Below, in pieces: positions 9,764 through 19,221 of a DNA stretch of 64,000 nt. The notes below the pieces were generated by a model that saw only the letters and a program-made list of their open reading frames with translations, was not told the DNA's origin and did not search any database. How positions within the stretch are numbered: position 1 is the first letter of the stretch; each line of letters opens with the position of its first letter. The DNA is from Verrucomicrobiota bacterium (GTDB lineage: Bacteria; Verrucomicrobiota; Verrucomicrobiia; Verrucomicrobiales; DEV007): the NCBI GenBank assembly GCA_020630975.1, contig JAHDID010000028.1, positions 1 to 64,000 of the forward strand, given 5' to 3'. A program made the position numbers and the translations under genes.

Positions 9764-12565
9764 ATGAGCAAAAAGAAAGAAGACGGCGCCGCCGATAGCC
9801 AATACAAGGATACGCTGAACTTGCCCGACACCGAGTTCCCCATGCGGGGAAATCTGGTGCAGCGCGAGCCGATCCGGCTAGAAGAGTGGGAAAAGATCGA
9901 TATCTACCGCCAGGTCGTCGACAAGCGCAAAGCCGACGGCTGTCCCACCTACATGCTGCACGATGGCCCCCCTTTCGCTAATGGCGATGTCCACATGGGC
10001 ACAGCGCTGAATAAGGTGCTCAAGGACCTGGTGCTGAAGAGTAAATCGATGGCGGGCTACCACTGCCCCTACGTGCCGGGCTGGGACTGCCATGGTCTCC
10101 CGATCGAGTTCAAGGTGGTGAAAGAATCCAAGGGACTATCACCTGCCGAGATCCGTACCAAGGCGGAGGCGTTTGCCCGTGGCTGGATAGATACGCAGCG
10201 CAGTTCTTTCCGACGTCTCGGTGTGTTCGCAGACTGGGAGAATCCCTATCTGACACTTGCCCCTGAGTATGAGGCCGACATCATCCGCGTCTTTGCCCAG
10301 CTCATCGACAAGGATCTAGTGTACCAGAGCAAAAAGCCGGTTCAGTGGAGCTACGGTGCACAGACTGCACTAGCCGAGGCCGAAGTGGAGTACGAGGACA
10401 AGAAGGACCTTGCGATATATGTGAAGTTCCCTATCACAACCGGTGATCTGGCTGGCAAGTCAAACATGGTCATCTGGACAACCACTCCATGGACCCTACC
10501 GGCAAACCTTGGCATCGCCCTACACCCGCGTCTTAAGTATGTGCAAGGAACCTTCGTACATGAAGAGAAGGATCTTAAAGACAACTTCGTCATCGTCGAG
10601 GATCTGCTCAGTGCATTCGAGGCGAAGACCGGCTTCAAGCCCGCTGGCGAACTAAATGAGATCCAGGGCGAAGACCTCGAGGGCGTCTTGACTCAGCATC
10701 CATTCCTCGATCGCACTTCGCGCATCATCATGGCCGACTTTGTCACCACTGAGACCGGTACCGGTGCGGTGCACATCGCCCCAGGTCATGGCTCCGATGA
10801 CTACATCGCAGGAATGAACAACGATCTCGGACTGCTCTCCCCTGTCGACGACGAGGGCCGCTACACCGACGAAGTAGGCGTAGACGACCTAGTAGGTGAG
10901 CACGTATTCGACTGCAATGTTCCGATCATCAAGATCTTAGCAGGCGAAGGCAATCTGATCGGCAAGGAAAAGTACAATCACAGCTATCCTCATTGCTGGC
11001 GGTCAAAAACTCCAATCATATTCCGCTCAGTACCACAATTTTTCATCAAAATCGATGAGCTACGCAAAACAGCCCTCGACGAAATCGATAAAGTAAGCTG
11101 GCTGCCACACTGGGGACAGAACCGGATCAAAGGAACCGTCGAGTCTCGTCCCGACTGGTGTATCTCTCGCCAGCGTACCTGGGGCGTGCCACTGCCAGTA
11201 TTCTTCGCACCCAATTCTGATGTGCCCACTATCGATGCCGAGATAGCACGCAAGGTAGCCGACCTGATAGAGGATGGCGGGACCAATTTGTGGTTCGAAA
11301 AGGACGACGCCTGGTGGGCTGAGCAGGTTGGTTTAGAGGCAGGATCACGCCGCTGCCAGGACACGCTCGATGTGTGGATCGACTCCGGATCTAGCCACGT
11401 AGCTGTCATGGATAGGCACCCCGAGCTACATGCTCCAGCAGATCTGTACCTAGAGGCGACCGATCAGCACCGAGGCTGGTTCCAGAGCTCACTCATGCTA
11501 TCGACAGCAGTGCGCGATGCCGCTCCGTACAAGCAAGTCATGACCCACGGCTTCGTCGTACGTCGCGCGACCAAAGAGGAAAATGCCGACCGAAAAAAGC
11601 AAGGCCTAGAGCCAGCGAAGAACCTGAAAGTCTCAAAGTCAGACCCCGGCGGAGGCAAGCCAATGACGGCTGCCTATTTCTACGACAAATTCGGTGCCGA
11701 CATCATCCGTCTGTGGGCAGGTTCCGTGGATTGGCAGAATGAAGTCCCATTCAGTGAAGATATTTTCAAGCAAGCAGCTGAGCCATATCGCCGCTTCCGC
11801 AATATTCTGCGCATCCTGCTCGCAAATCTGAATGACTTTGATGCTGAGAAAGACACCGTCAGCGCCGAGCATTTCACCACCATCGATCGCTGGGTACTCG
11901 AGCGTCTACACCAGGTAGTCGTCGAGTGTCGCGAGGCTTATGAGGCCTTTGAATTCCGCAAAGTCTTCAATGTGCTCAACCAATTCTGCGCTAGCGATCT
12001 GAGTGCGCTGTATGTCGACATCACCAAAGACCGCATGTACTGCGACGCTGCCGACAGCCCACGCCGCCGTGCCACACAGACCGTGATGCACGAGGTATTT
12101 GGCTCGATGGTGCGCCTGCTGGCACCGATCCTCGCCTACACAGCTGAGGAGGCTTGGGAATTCGCTGGCAATGAGACCTCTGTGCACCTCGAGCTTTTCC
12201 CCGAGGCCGATGCCGACTACGCAGGCACGGAGGCTACCGAAAAGATCGACGCTCTATCCGAGCTGCGCGACCTCGCGCAGGTGCAGGTGGATGCAGCGAT
12301 CAAAGCTGACGAATTCAACAAGCGCGAGCTCGCAGCCGTGGTATTCGACCTGCCGAAAGGTCATGCCGGCATCGACCTGATCGAGAACAATCTAGAGGAA
12401 ACTCTGGAATTCCTGATGCTGTCGAAAGCCGAGATCGGCAAGACCGATGCCGATGCTGCAGCAGCCACCGTCACTCAGACAGATCTGCCTGAGTGCCCTC
12501 GCTGCCGCCGCTCGATCGCCCTCGTCGATGAGTGCTGCGACCGCTGCTCTGCAGTGGTTTCGTAA
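9764..12565 (+). CDS. ileS: Isoleucyl-tRNA synthetase
   Basis: This 933-residue class I aminoacyl-tRNA synthetase charges tRNA-Ile with isoleucine in the cytoplasm. The ATP-binding signature appears as HDGPPFANGDVHMGTALNK, with HMGT at 77-80 in the HIGH position, and the second signature as KVSKS at 622-626. The middle section, including TTTPWTLPAN and the GTGAVHIAPGHG motif, is the CP1 editing domain that hydrolyses Val-tRNA. The C-terminus carries a zinc knuckle with cysteines at 911, 914, 925 and 928 (CxxC-x10-CxxC), as in bacterial IleRS. Length and domain order are normal for the family. The gene stands alone and is convergent with the RND operon, with a strong hairpin between them. No T-box leader is visible upstream. 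Confidence 0.98.
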   Translation: MSKKKEDGAADSQYKDTLNLPDTEFPMRGNLVQREPIRLEEWEKIDIYRQVVDKRKADGCPTYMLHDGPPFANGDVHMGTALNKVLKDLVLKSKSMAGYHCPYVPGWDCHGLPIEFKVVKESKGLSPAEIRTKAEAFARGWIDTQRSSFRRLGVFADWENPYLTLAPEYEADIIRVFAQLIDKDLVYQSKKPVQWSYGAQTALAEAEVEYEDKKDLAIYVKFPITTGDLAGKSNMVIWTTTPWTLPANLGIALHPRLKYVQGTFVHEEKDLKDNFVIVEDLLSAFEAKTGFKPAGELNEIQGEDLEGVLTQHPFLDRTSRIIMADFVTTETGTGAVHIAPGHGSDDYIAGMNNDLGLLSPVDDEGRYTDEVGVDDLVGEHVFDCNVPIIKILAGEGNLIGKEKYNHSYPHCWRSKTPIIFRSVPQFFIKIDELRKTALDEIDKVSWLPHWGQNRIKGTVESRPDWCISRQRTWGVPLPVFFAPNSDVPTIDAEIARKVADLIEDGGTNLWFEKDDAWWAEQVGLEAGSRRCQDTLDVWIDSGSSHVAVMDRHPELHAPADLYLEATDQHRGWFQSSLMLSTAVRDAAPYKQVMTHGFVVRRATKEENADRKKQGLEPAKNLKVSKSDPGGGKPMTAAYFYDKFGADIIRLWAGSVDWQNEVPFSEDIFKQAAEPYRRFRNILRILLANLNDFDAEKDTVSAEHFTTIDRWVLERLHQVVVECREAYEAFEFRKVFNVLNQFCASDLSALYVDITKDRMYCDAADSPRRRATQTVMHEVFGSMVRLLAPILAYTAEEAWEFAGNETSVHLELFPEADADYAGTEATEKIDALSELRDLAQVQVDAAIKADEFNKRELAAVVFDLPKGHAGIDLIENNLEETLEFLMLSKAEIGKTDADAAAATVTQTDLPECPRCRRSIALVDECCDRCSAVVS

Positions 12566-12574
12566 AAAAAGACG

Positions 12575-12613
12575 AAATTCAATAGGGTACAATTTTGAGT
12601 GAATAGGGTACAA
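12575..12613 (+). repeat. Paired AATAGGGTACA element, copy 1
   Basis: Two direct copies of AATAGGGTACA start at 12581 and 12602, exactly 21 bp apart, preceded by AAATTC and TG. The same arrangement recurs at 22744, 34531 and 50133. This copy lies just after the ileS stop codon, and its second half is the left arm of the downstream terminator hairpin. Confidence 0.85.
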
Positions 12614-12642
12614 AACCGATGAGTCGGTTTTGCTACCCTATT
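12602..12642. terminator. Bidirectional terminator hairpin between ileS and RND gene
   Basis: AATAGGGTAC plus AAAACCGA pairs with TCGGTTTTG plus TACCCTATT around a TGAG loop, giving 18 base pairs with one bulged C at 12633. A T-rich tail follows on the plus strand (12641-12650). It lies between convergent ileS and the RND permease and should stop both. The stop codon of the RND gene (12633-12635) is inside the right arm. Confidence 0.8.
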
Positions 12643-15600
12643 TCTCTTTTCTGGCGGAGCCACTTCTCGCTAGCTCGGCGACCACATAGGTGAAACACCG
12701 CAGGAGTCACCGTCATATCGAGGAGGGTGGAGCTGATGAGACCGCCGATGATGACGACTGCCATCGGGTAGAGGATCTCTTTGCCAGGGGCATCGGCTGC
12801 TAGAGCGATAGGGATGAGGGCTAGCCCCGCTGTGAGAGCAGTCATCATCACGGGGACGAGCCGCTCCAGAGAGCCGCGGATGATCATGTCTTTACCAAAT
12901 GCCTCTCCCTCCTCCGACATCAGATGTAGGTAGTGAGAAATCATCATGATGGTATTGCGCGAAGCGACCCCTGCGAGAGTGATCATGCCGACCAGACTGG
13001 CGACACTCACCGTGCCTACCATGATGCGCGTGAGCAGTATACCCCCTATCAAAGCCAGAGGTATATTCAGCATGACCTGGAGGACTAGGGCGACATTCTG
13101 CAGATGCGCATATAGCAGGATAAAGATCACTACCAATATGATGCAGGACAAAATACCTATCAGCCGAGCTGCCTGCCGCTGACTCTCAAACTGCCCCTCG
13201 AAGCGGACAAAGTAACCCTCCGGCAGCTGGATGCGCTCATCGATACGCGCCTGGATCTCCTCGACCACAGCACTGAGATCGCGCCCACTGACATTGCCAG
13301 ACACCACGATACGGCGCATCACATTCTCCCGACTGATCTCGTTGGGCCCTTTGCTCATCTCGACATCGGCTAGCAGCGAGAGCGGCACTTTCCTGCCCGA
13401 GCTGGTATCGATGAGCGTCTCGCGGATCGCCTCTATCGAGTGTCGCTCGTCTGCCTCGTAGCGCAGAAAGACATCGAAAGTGCGCTGCCCGTCTATGATC
13501 TGTGCCACCCGATGGCCGCCTAGCGCCACCTCCAGCACATCGGTGAGCTGGCCGACATTGGCTCCGTAGAGCTTGGTCTTTTCCCTATCGATGCGGATGT
13601 GTAGCTGCGGTACCAGCACTAGGCGCTGCACCTGTAGATCGACCAGCCCCTCCACATCGGCTATCGCCGCCTCGATCGACTGTGCCGAGCTGCGCAGCTG
13701 AGGCAGCTCTAGGCCAAATACCTTGATCGCTATCTGCGCCCGCACGCCGGACATGATGTGATCTAGCCGGTGAGAGATCGGCTGCCCGACTCCCATACCG
13801 ATACCTGGGATCTGGCTGACATGCGATCGCACATCGGCCATGATCTCCTCTCGCGTACGATCGGAGGGCGAAAGCTCGATATCGATCTCCGAGCTCTCGA
13901 CGCCCGAGGCATGCTCATCCATCTCCGCTCGCCCTGTGCGGCGGCCAGTCGAGCGCACCTCTGGCACGGCATCGAGCAGCGCTTTCTCCACGATCGATCC
14001 TATGCGGTCACTCTCCTCCAGCGAAGTGCCCGATGGCGTAGCGATGAAGACGATCGCTGTGCCCTCATTGAACTTTGGCAACAGCTCGCGCCCCATCTGG
14101 AAAAACTGCTGCACCGCCAAGACTCCTAGCAGGACCGCCATCACTATCGGCACCAAAGGCGCAGCCAAAGCAGGCCGCAGCAGTAGCCGCAGATCCAGCC
14201 ACTTCAGCCCACGCACGATGAAACTATCTCGCTCGCTACCTAGCCGCTTCATACCCGGCAGCAGGTAGGAGCACAGCACTGGGATGAGCGTGAGCGATAC
14301 CACAAAGGATGCCACCATCGCCACGATAGTCGCCTCGCCGATCGGTGCGAATAGCCTACCCTCGACACCGCTCAGCCCGAATAGCGGGATGAATACCAGC
14401 ACGATCAGTAGCGTGGCAAAGAATATCGAATTTCGCACCTCTCCCGAGGCATCCGCTATCACTCGCAGGATCGGCCGGGGCTGACCCGACTGGCGGTTCT
14501 CCCGCAGGCGGCGATAGACATTCTCGACATCGACTATGGCATCATCCACGACCATACCGACAGCCACCACCAGGCCACCGAGCGTCATAGTATTGATCGA
14601 CATCCCTTTGAGATGAAAGTAGATAGCCGCCACCGCAAAGGACACTGGGATCGCCGCCAGAGTGATGATAGTGGTGCGTAGATTCAGCAGAAAAAGCACC
14701 AGCACCACGACCACCATGAGCGCTCCATCTCGGACTGCCTCGCTGACATTGTGTATCGCCGTCTGGATAAAGGTCGCTTGTTTAAAGATGACCTCGATCT
14801 CCAGATCGCCCGGTGTCGACTGGCGCAGGCTATCGAGACGCGCCTCGATACGCCGAGTGAGCTGCACGGTATCAACACCTGGCTGCTTTTGCACGGTCAG
14901 GATCACTGCCTTGTCACCATTCACTCCGGCATCGCCACGCTGCACCCGTGGGCCGAATGTGACCTCTGCCACCTGGTGGAGCAGCACCGGCCGCCCAGCT
15001 CTCTCCGCTACGATGGTGTCGGCCAGGTCTTCCAGTTTGGCACTGCGGCCGATATTGCGCACGAGTAGCTCTTGATTGCGAAAGTTGAGGAATCCACCTG
15101 GAGTATTCGCCTGCGACTCGCCGATAGCACGCTCCACCTCCTGGATCGATACATCGTGAGCCGCCATCTGCTCGGGCGATAGGTAGACCTGGTACTGCCG
15201 CTGCTCGCCACCCATAGCGATGACCTGCGACACCCCTGGCACCGCCAGCAGCTGCGGGCGCAGCGTCCAGTCCGCGTAGGTGCGCATGTCCATAGCAGGC
15301 ACCTCATCCCCCGGGCTGGTGATACCGATCAGCAGTATCTCGCCCATCAGGGAGCTCACGGGGCCTAGCTGTGGATTGATATCGGCAGGCAGACGCTGCT
15401 CGGAGAGCCGGATACGCTCCTCCACCACTCGCCGGGCATGATAGATATCCGTGCCCCAGTCGAACTCCACATAGATGATCGATAGGCCGATACCACAGCT
15501 CGAGCGCACACGGATGACACCGGGCGCACCATTCAGCGATGTCTCTAGCGGTATCGATACTAAAGCCTCCACCTCCTCGGGCGCTAGCCCCTCGGTCTCG

Positions 15601-15752
15601 GTGAGGATCGTCACGGTCGGCCGATTCAGATCGGGAAAGACATCGATCGGCAGCTGCACCGCTACCCATGCCCCATAGACCAGGACGAGTATCGAGAATG
15701 CCAGCACCAGCAGGCGATTCTTTAGCGACGTCTCTATCAGAAAGGACAACAT
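12633..15752 (-). CDS. HME-type RND efflux permease (CusA/CzcA family)
   Basis: This 1039-residue inner-membrane protein is the proton-driven pump of a tripartite RND exporter, probably for heavy-metal cations. The start, LLVLAFSILVLVYGAWVAVQLPIDVFPDLNRPTV in content, is the usual first helix followed by the porter domain. The fourth transmembrane helix carries GMVVDDAIVDVENV, with the paired aspartates at about 403-404. Such acidic residues mark the metal-ion (HME) branch and carry protons. Two large periplasmic loops flank 12 predicted helices. The gene starts 5 bp after the adaptor gene stop codon, so the two are co-transcribed. The outer-membrane factor is not encoded beside them. The stop codon is part of the shared terminator hairpin, which suggests the end of the gene was remodelled by that repeat. 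The exact metal cannot be read from the sequence. Confidence 0.93.
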   Translation of the reverse strand: MLSFLIETSLKNRLLVLAFSILVLVYGAWVAVQLPIDVFPDLNRPTVTILTETEGLAPEEVEALVSIPLETSLNGAPGVIRVRSSCGIGLSIIYVEFDWGTDIYHARRVVEERIRLSEQRLPADINPQLGPVSSLMGEILLIGITSPGDEVPAMDMRTYADWTLRPQLLAVPGVSQVIAMGGEQRQYQVYLSPEQMAAHDVSIQEVERAIGESQANTPGGFLNFRNQELLVRNIGRSAKLEDLADTIVAERAGRPVLLHQVAEVTFGPRVQRGDAGVNGDKAVILTVQKQPGVDTVQLTRRIEARLDSLRQSTPGDLEIEVIFKQATFIQTAIHNVSEAVRDGALMVVVVLVLFLLNLRTTIITLAAIPVSFAVAAIYFHLKGMSINTMTLGGLVVAVGMVVDDAIVDVENVYRRLRENRQSGQPRPILRVIADASGEVRNSIFFATLLIVLVFIPLFGLSGVEGRLFAPIGEATIVAMVASFVVSLTLIPVLCSYLLPGMKRLGSERDSFIVRGLKWLDLRLLLRPALAAPLVPIVMAVLLGVLAVQQFFQMGRELLPKFNEGTAIVFIATPSGTSLEESDRIGSIVEKALLDAVPEVRSTGRRTGRAEMDEHASGVESSEIDIELSPSDRTREEIMADVRSHVSQIPGIGMGVGQPISHRLDHIMSGVRAQIAIKVFGLELPQLRSSAQSIEAAIADVEGLVDLQVQRLVLVPQLHIRIDREKTKLYGANVGQLTDVLEVALGGHRVAQIIDGQRTFDVFLRYEADERHSIEAIRETLIDTSSGRKVPLSLLADVEMSKGPNEISRENVMRRIVVSGNVSGRDLSAVVEEIQARIDERIQLPEGYFVRFEGQFESQRQAARLIGILSCIILVVIFILLYAHLQNVALVLQVMLNIPLALIGGILLTRIMVGTVSVASLVGMITLAGVASRNTIMMISHYLHLMSEEGEAFGKDMIIRGSLERLVPVMMTALTAGLALIPIALAADAPGKEILYPMAVVIIGGLISSTLLDMTVTPAVFHLCGRRASEKWLRQKREIG

Positions 15753-15757
15753 ATCCC

Positions 15758-16882
15758 CTAGCCCTGTGTCTTTTGGTTTAGCTTGGCGGCGTAGAGCCCA
15801 TTGGCCACCAGAGATACCAGCAGCCCCGCTATCAGCACCCAGACGAGCGGATAGCTGAATGGTGAGTGAGAGTGGTGGTGATGCTGATGCGCCTCATGCT
15901 CATGTCCGTGTGAGTGATCATGCGCATGCCCATCGTGGCTTTCCTCAGCTGGAGCCGCCTTTCTCTCGACGAACTGCAGCTGATAGTTGCCCGAGGTCAC
16001 GACCAGCTCGCCGGGCAGCACGCCTTCGATCACCTCAGTGACCCGATCGTCGCGCGAGCCGATCACCACAGACCGCTGCTCGTACTCCAGCCCGTCCTCA
16101 TCGGTCTGGACAAAGGCAAACAAATTCGCCGGATCTCCCGTGATCGCACGGTGCGGCACCGCGATCACTGCATCGAGACTCTCGGTCACGATGTGGGCAC
16201 TGCCGCGCATGTGCGGGCGGAGTGTGAGATTGGGATTATTCACCGTGGCAAAGGCCTTTAGCGTGCGCGTCTCGGGATCGAGCTTACCACTCATCAAATC
16301 AATAGTGCCAGCAAAGACCTCGTCTGGATAAGACTCGATGTAGATGCGCACCGGCTGGCCATACTCGACCTGGCGCACCTGCCCCTCGAATAACGTGAGC
16401 TGCACGTAGACCTGAGACAGATCGATGATCTCGGCGAGATGGCCATTGGGCTCGACACTCTCGCCCACCTCAGCATCCCAGTGTGTGATAGTGCCATCGA
16501 TAGGCGAGCTGTAGCTGACGGTCGGCGGCGGATTTCCCGGCTGAAAGCTCTCGATCGTCACCAGCGCCTGTCCCGAGCGAACTTTCTGCCCACTGATAGC
16601 ATCGATCCGCTTCACCCGCCCAGGGATACGGCTGGAGAGCACCGCCGTGCGAGTCGGCATCGGCACCACCTCGGCTACCACTTCCAGAGTCTTTTCCAGC
16701 TCAGCGATATCGGCCTCGACTACTTCGATACCGAGGTTGCGTCTGCCCTGCTCAGTCACCGTGATGATACCGCCGACATCACCCGAGCCATCGGTCGGCA
16801 CCTCGGCATGGACATGCCCCTCGTGAGCGGCCGCAAACGACACGCTAGACAGAACAAACAGGAGACTACTCCGAAACCACAT
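15758..16882 (-). CDS. RND periplasmic adaptor with His-rich tail and C-terminal helix
   Basis: This 374-residue protein is the membrane-fusion partner of the downstream RND pump. An N-terminal signal peptide ends near AAAHEG, followed directly by a small histidine patch. The lipoyl/barrel-sandwich region contains LSSRIPGRVKRIDAISGQKV and SYSSPIDGTITHWDAEVGE, and a beta-barrel domain follows, as in CusB-type adaptors. Two features are unusual. Residues about 315-339 are extremely rich in His with interspersed Asp, Gly and Glu, which is a likely metal-binding segment. Residues about 344-364 form a hydrophobic helix, so the adaptor may be anchored at its C-terminus. Position first in the operon fits adaptor-then-permease order. 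Divergent ilvA starts about 50 bp away. Metal export is inferred from family and histidine content. Confidence 0.9.
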   Translation of the reverse strand: MWFRSSLLFVLSSVSFAAAHEGHVHAEVPTDGSGDVGGIITVTEQGRRNLGIEVVEADIAELEKTLEVVAEVVPMPTRTAVLSSRIPGRVKRIDAISGQKVRSGQALVTIESFQPGNPPPTVSYSSPIDGTITHWDAEVGESVEPNGHLAEIIDLSQVYVQLTLFEGQVRQVEYGQPVRIYIESYPDEVFAGTIDLMSGKLDPETRTLKAFATVNNPNLTLRPHMRGSAHIVTESLDAVIAVPHRAITGDPANLFAFVQTDEDGLEYEQRSVVIGSRDDRVTEVIEGVLPGELVVTSGNYQLQFVERKAAPAEESHDGHAHDHSHGHEHEAHQHHHHSHSPFSYPLVWVLIAGLLVSLVANGLYAAKLNQKTQG

Positions 16883-16931
16883 ACGGCTAAACCTAAAGCC
16901 ATTTGCGCGATTTTCTGCTACATTCTCCGCT

Positions 16932-18467
16932 GTGAAAGAAGATCCACTCTCCCAGCTCCACCACGAGATCCTGATGGCCCGCGGCAGCGTCTACGAGGTA
17001 GGCAGCCCGACACCGCTGGAGTCGATGCCTGCCGACGATGGCTCGGCCACTCTCTACCTGAAGAGAGAAGACCTCTCCCCCATGCACGCCTACAAGTGGC
17101 GCGGCGCCTACCACCGCATGTCGAAGCTCGATCCCACCCAGACCAAAGGCGTGGTAGCCGCCTCGGCGGGCAACCATGCCCAAGGAGTCGCCATCGCTGC
17201 AGCCAAGATGGGCGGCCAATTTCCCGCCCGGATCTTTATGCCGCTAAACACACCGGAGATGAAGCAGCGCGCTGTACAAAAACTCGGTGGCGATAGCGTG
17301 ACTATCGAGCTAGTCGGCGACCGCTACGACGATGCTGTCGCCGAGGCCAAAGCCTACGCCCAGGCCCACGACTACGAGCTGATCCACGCCTTTGACGATG
17401 TCGCCGTGATGGGCGGCCAGGGCACCATAGCCGACGAGGTGATCATGAGCGGCCAGGGGCCATTCGACGCGGTCTTTCTACAGATCGGCGGCGGCGGCAT
17501 GGCTGGCGGAGTCGCCGCCTGGCTGAAGTACTACTGGCCAGAGATCATGGTCTATGGTGTGGAGGGCGTAGAGCAGGCCTCTATGCAAGCCGCAGTCGAG
17601 ACCGGCAGCCCGACCACACTGGATAGGGTCGACCTCTTTTGCGATGGCACAGCTGTCGCCACCGCTGGCGAGCACACCTACCCCGTGTGCCGCGAGGTGA
17701 TCGATCACTACCTGACTGTGACCAATGAGGAAGTCTGCGCCGCTATGCAATACCTCTGGGAGCACCAGCGCGTCATCCCAGAGCCCGCAGGCGCCATGGG
17801 ACTAGCAGGCTGGCTGGCCCATCGCGAGGATTTGCCAGAGTATGAAAAAATCCTATTCGTCGTCTGTGGGGCGAATATGGATTTCGCCCAACTACAGCGT
17901 GTGGTACGCGCCGCCCGGATCGGTTCTGCCCAGCGTCGCTACCTGCGCTTTGAGATAGAGGAACGCCCAGGCACCTTATTCCAACTACTCAGCGAGCTAC
18001 GGACCAAAGCAAATATCGTAGAATTTCAGTACGGCAAGACTCATGCCCAGCGCGCCTGGCCAGTGATCGGCTTCGACTCCCGGGCCGAATCCTTTTCCGA
18101 ACTAGCCACCGTATGGCAAGAGCGAGGCCTGCAGTTTCAGGATGTCACCGGCGAGCCCGACATCGAGTTTCGAGCCATATCCTATGATTCCGCCCTCATG
18201 AATGACCCTCTATTTCTTCAGGTCGAGTTTTCCGAGCGCGCAGGCGCCCTAGCAGGTTTTCTTGAGAGCGCGAAAGACCTGTCCGAGTTCGTCTACTTTA
18301 ACTATCAATTCTCTGGAGAGCGAGTCGGCCGAGCCCTGATCGGTTTTGATTTCGTCGATGCTGAGGCGAAGCAGAAGTTTCTGCAATTTATCGAATCCGA
18401 CGACCTAACCATCCGCTCGATCAAGCAGCTAAATCTGGAGCAGCAGAGGCGCGTACTGGGCGGGTGA
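16932..18467 (+). CDS. ilvA: Threonine ammonia-lyase (threonine deaminase), biosynthetic
   Basis: This 511-residue PLP enzyme converts threonine to 2-oxobutanoate, the first committed step of isoleucine synthesis. The PLP lysine is K55 in [12 protein letters not shown], the [10 protein letters not shown] motif binds substrate and cofactor, and the phosphate loop reads [12 protein letters not shown]. The C-terminal third contains two ACT-like regulatory domains, beginning near [16 protein letters not shown] (about 337) and [16 protein letters not shown] (about 428). This is the long, isoleucine-inhibitable form, not the short catabolic form. The start is GTG, with the next ATG far inside the domain. 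It is divergent from the RND adaptor gene with about 49 bp between them. No leader peptide or attenuator is evident. Confidence 0.95.
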   Translation: MKEDPLSQLHHEILMARGSVYEVGSPTPLESMPADDGSATLYLKREDLSPMHAYKWRGAYHRMSKLDPTQTKGVVAASAGNHAQGVAIAAAKMGGQFPARIFMPLNTPEMKQRAVQKLGGDSVTIELVGDRYDDAVAEAKAYAQAHDYELIHAFDDVAVMGGQGTIADEVIMSGQGPFDAVFLQIGGGGMAGGVAAWLKYYWPEIMVYGVEGVEQASMQAAVETGSPTTLDRVDLFCDGTAVATAGEHTYPVCREVIDHYLTVTNEEVCAAMQYLWEHQRVIPEPAGAMGLAGWLAHREDLPEYEKILFVVCGANMDFAQLQRVVRAARIGSAQRRYLRFEIEERPGTLFQLLSELRTKANIVEFQYGKTHAQRAWPVIGFDSRAESFSELATVWQERGLQFQDVTGEPDIEFRAISYDSALMNDPLFLQVEFSERAGALAGFLESAKDLSEFVYFNYQFSGERVGRALIGFDFVDAEAKQKFLQFIESDDLTIRSIKQLNLEQQRRVLGG

Positions 18468-18544
18468 AGCTAAAAACCTTTATTCAGAATCTATTGAGTC
18501 ATACTGATATCCCCTTTTCAACTCGCCTAGACCATCTACAGGCA

Positions 18545-19090
18545 TTAAACAGGCTTGGTCATTTCTCGAGGTATCTTACGCGGAAATAAATCATGACGAT
18601 CCATTTCATTGATTTGATAAGCCGGATCAAATGAAATTGAAGCTGATCCATATTGACCGGATAAATATCGCTTTTCAATATCCAGAAGAATCTTGTATAC
18701 CAATCGCTCCTCTCCTATCCCAAATCTAAATGGAAAACGTGACTTGGAGTAGTAATATTCGGGACATCCATACCAATAAAGAAACAGAAGGGTAGCAGCG
18801 TCAACACTGGGGTTTCTTATTAAGTGTAGAACGGGTTTAAGATCACCATCCCAGTCATACTCCTCCGCAAAATGGTGCAATTCAAAAGGATTTCTGCATG
18901 TTGCAAGAAACTTTCTAGCTTGTTTTTCCGTCTCTGTATCCCCACGGGATGTCAGTAGAAGTATTTCCAACTTCCGCTCTTCACTTACGCACATAGATCC
19001 GATTTTTAAGTCTAACGCCTGATTGCCGCCATGCGCTGGGGGCCTCATATAAAAATAGGTAAAACGTCCAAGCGTCCGAGTCAACTTCAA
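18545..19090 (-). CDS. DUF4274-like small protein
   Basis: This 181-residue protein has no signal peptide or membrane helix. The central part, with FELHHFAEEYDWDGD, a following IRNPSVDAATLLFLYW and WYGCPEYYY, resembles DUF4274, a family of unknown biochemical function often found scattered as lone genes near polymorphic-toxin immunity genes. The first 30 residues (including RPPAHGGNQALDLKIGS) look unlike the rest, and a start at the methionine near residue 33 is possible. The gene lies in a stretch of small minus-strand genes beside a RAYT transposase, and its AT-richer codon use differs from ilvA next to it, which suggests accessory origin. Assignment is by pattern memory only. Confidence 0.6.
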   Translation of the reverse strand: MKLTRTLGRFTYFYMRPPAHGGNQALDLKIGSMCVSEERKLEILLLTSRGDTETEKQARKFLATCRNPFELHHFAEEYDWDGDLKPVLHLIRNPSVDAATLLFLYWYGCPEYYYSKSRFPFRFGIGEERLVYKILLDIEKRYLSGQYGSASISFDPAYQINEMDRHDLFPRKIPREMTKPV

Positions 19091-19203
19091 CTCACAAGGA
19101 TAAGCCTATTGGCTGTGACGCCATGTTCGCCGACAGGCTGTTCAGTTAAAAAGGGTGAAAGTCTGAAATGTCAGGTTTCTTAGGTATTCAGATGAATTTC
19201 AAG

Positions 19204-19221
19204 TCGCCTGTCCCTATTTAC
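19204..19221. repeat. RAYT-associated CGCCTGTCCC box, left side
   Basis: TCGCCTGTCCCTATTTAC lies about 760 bp upstream of the RAYT gene. Close relatives of this box occur in an array just downstream of the RAYT gene (21305-21404), so the transposase is flanked on both sides. On the minus strand the core reads AAATAGGGACAGGC, one base different in its centre from the AATAGGGTACA element found elsewhere in the window. The box overlaps the 3' end of the neighbouring minus-strand gene. Confidence 0.55.

Noticed and set aside
19010-19140. Integron attC-like site near the DUF4274-like gene (GCGTTAG word) and near 21890
   Set aside because: No matching partner core site and no convincing long hairpin could be found; no integrase is present.
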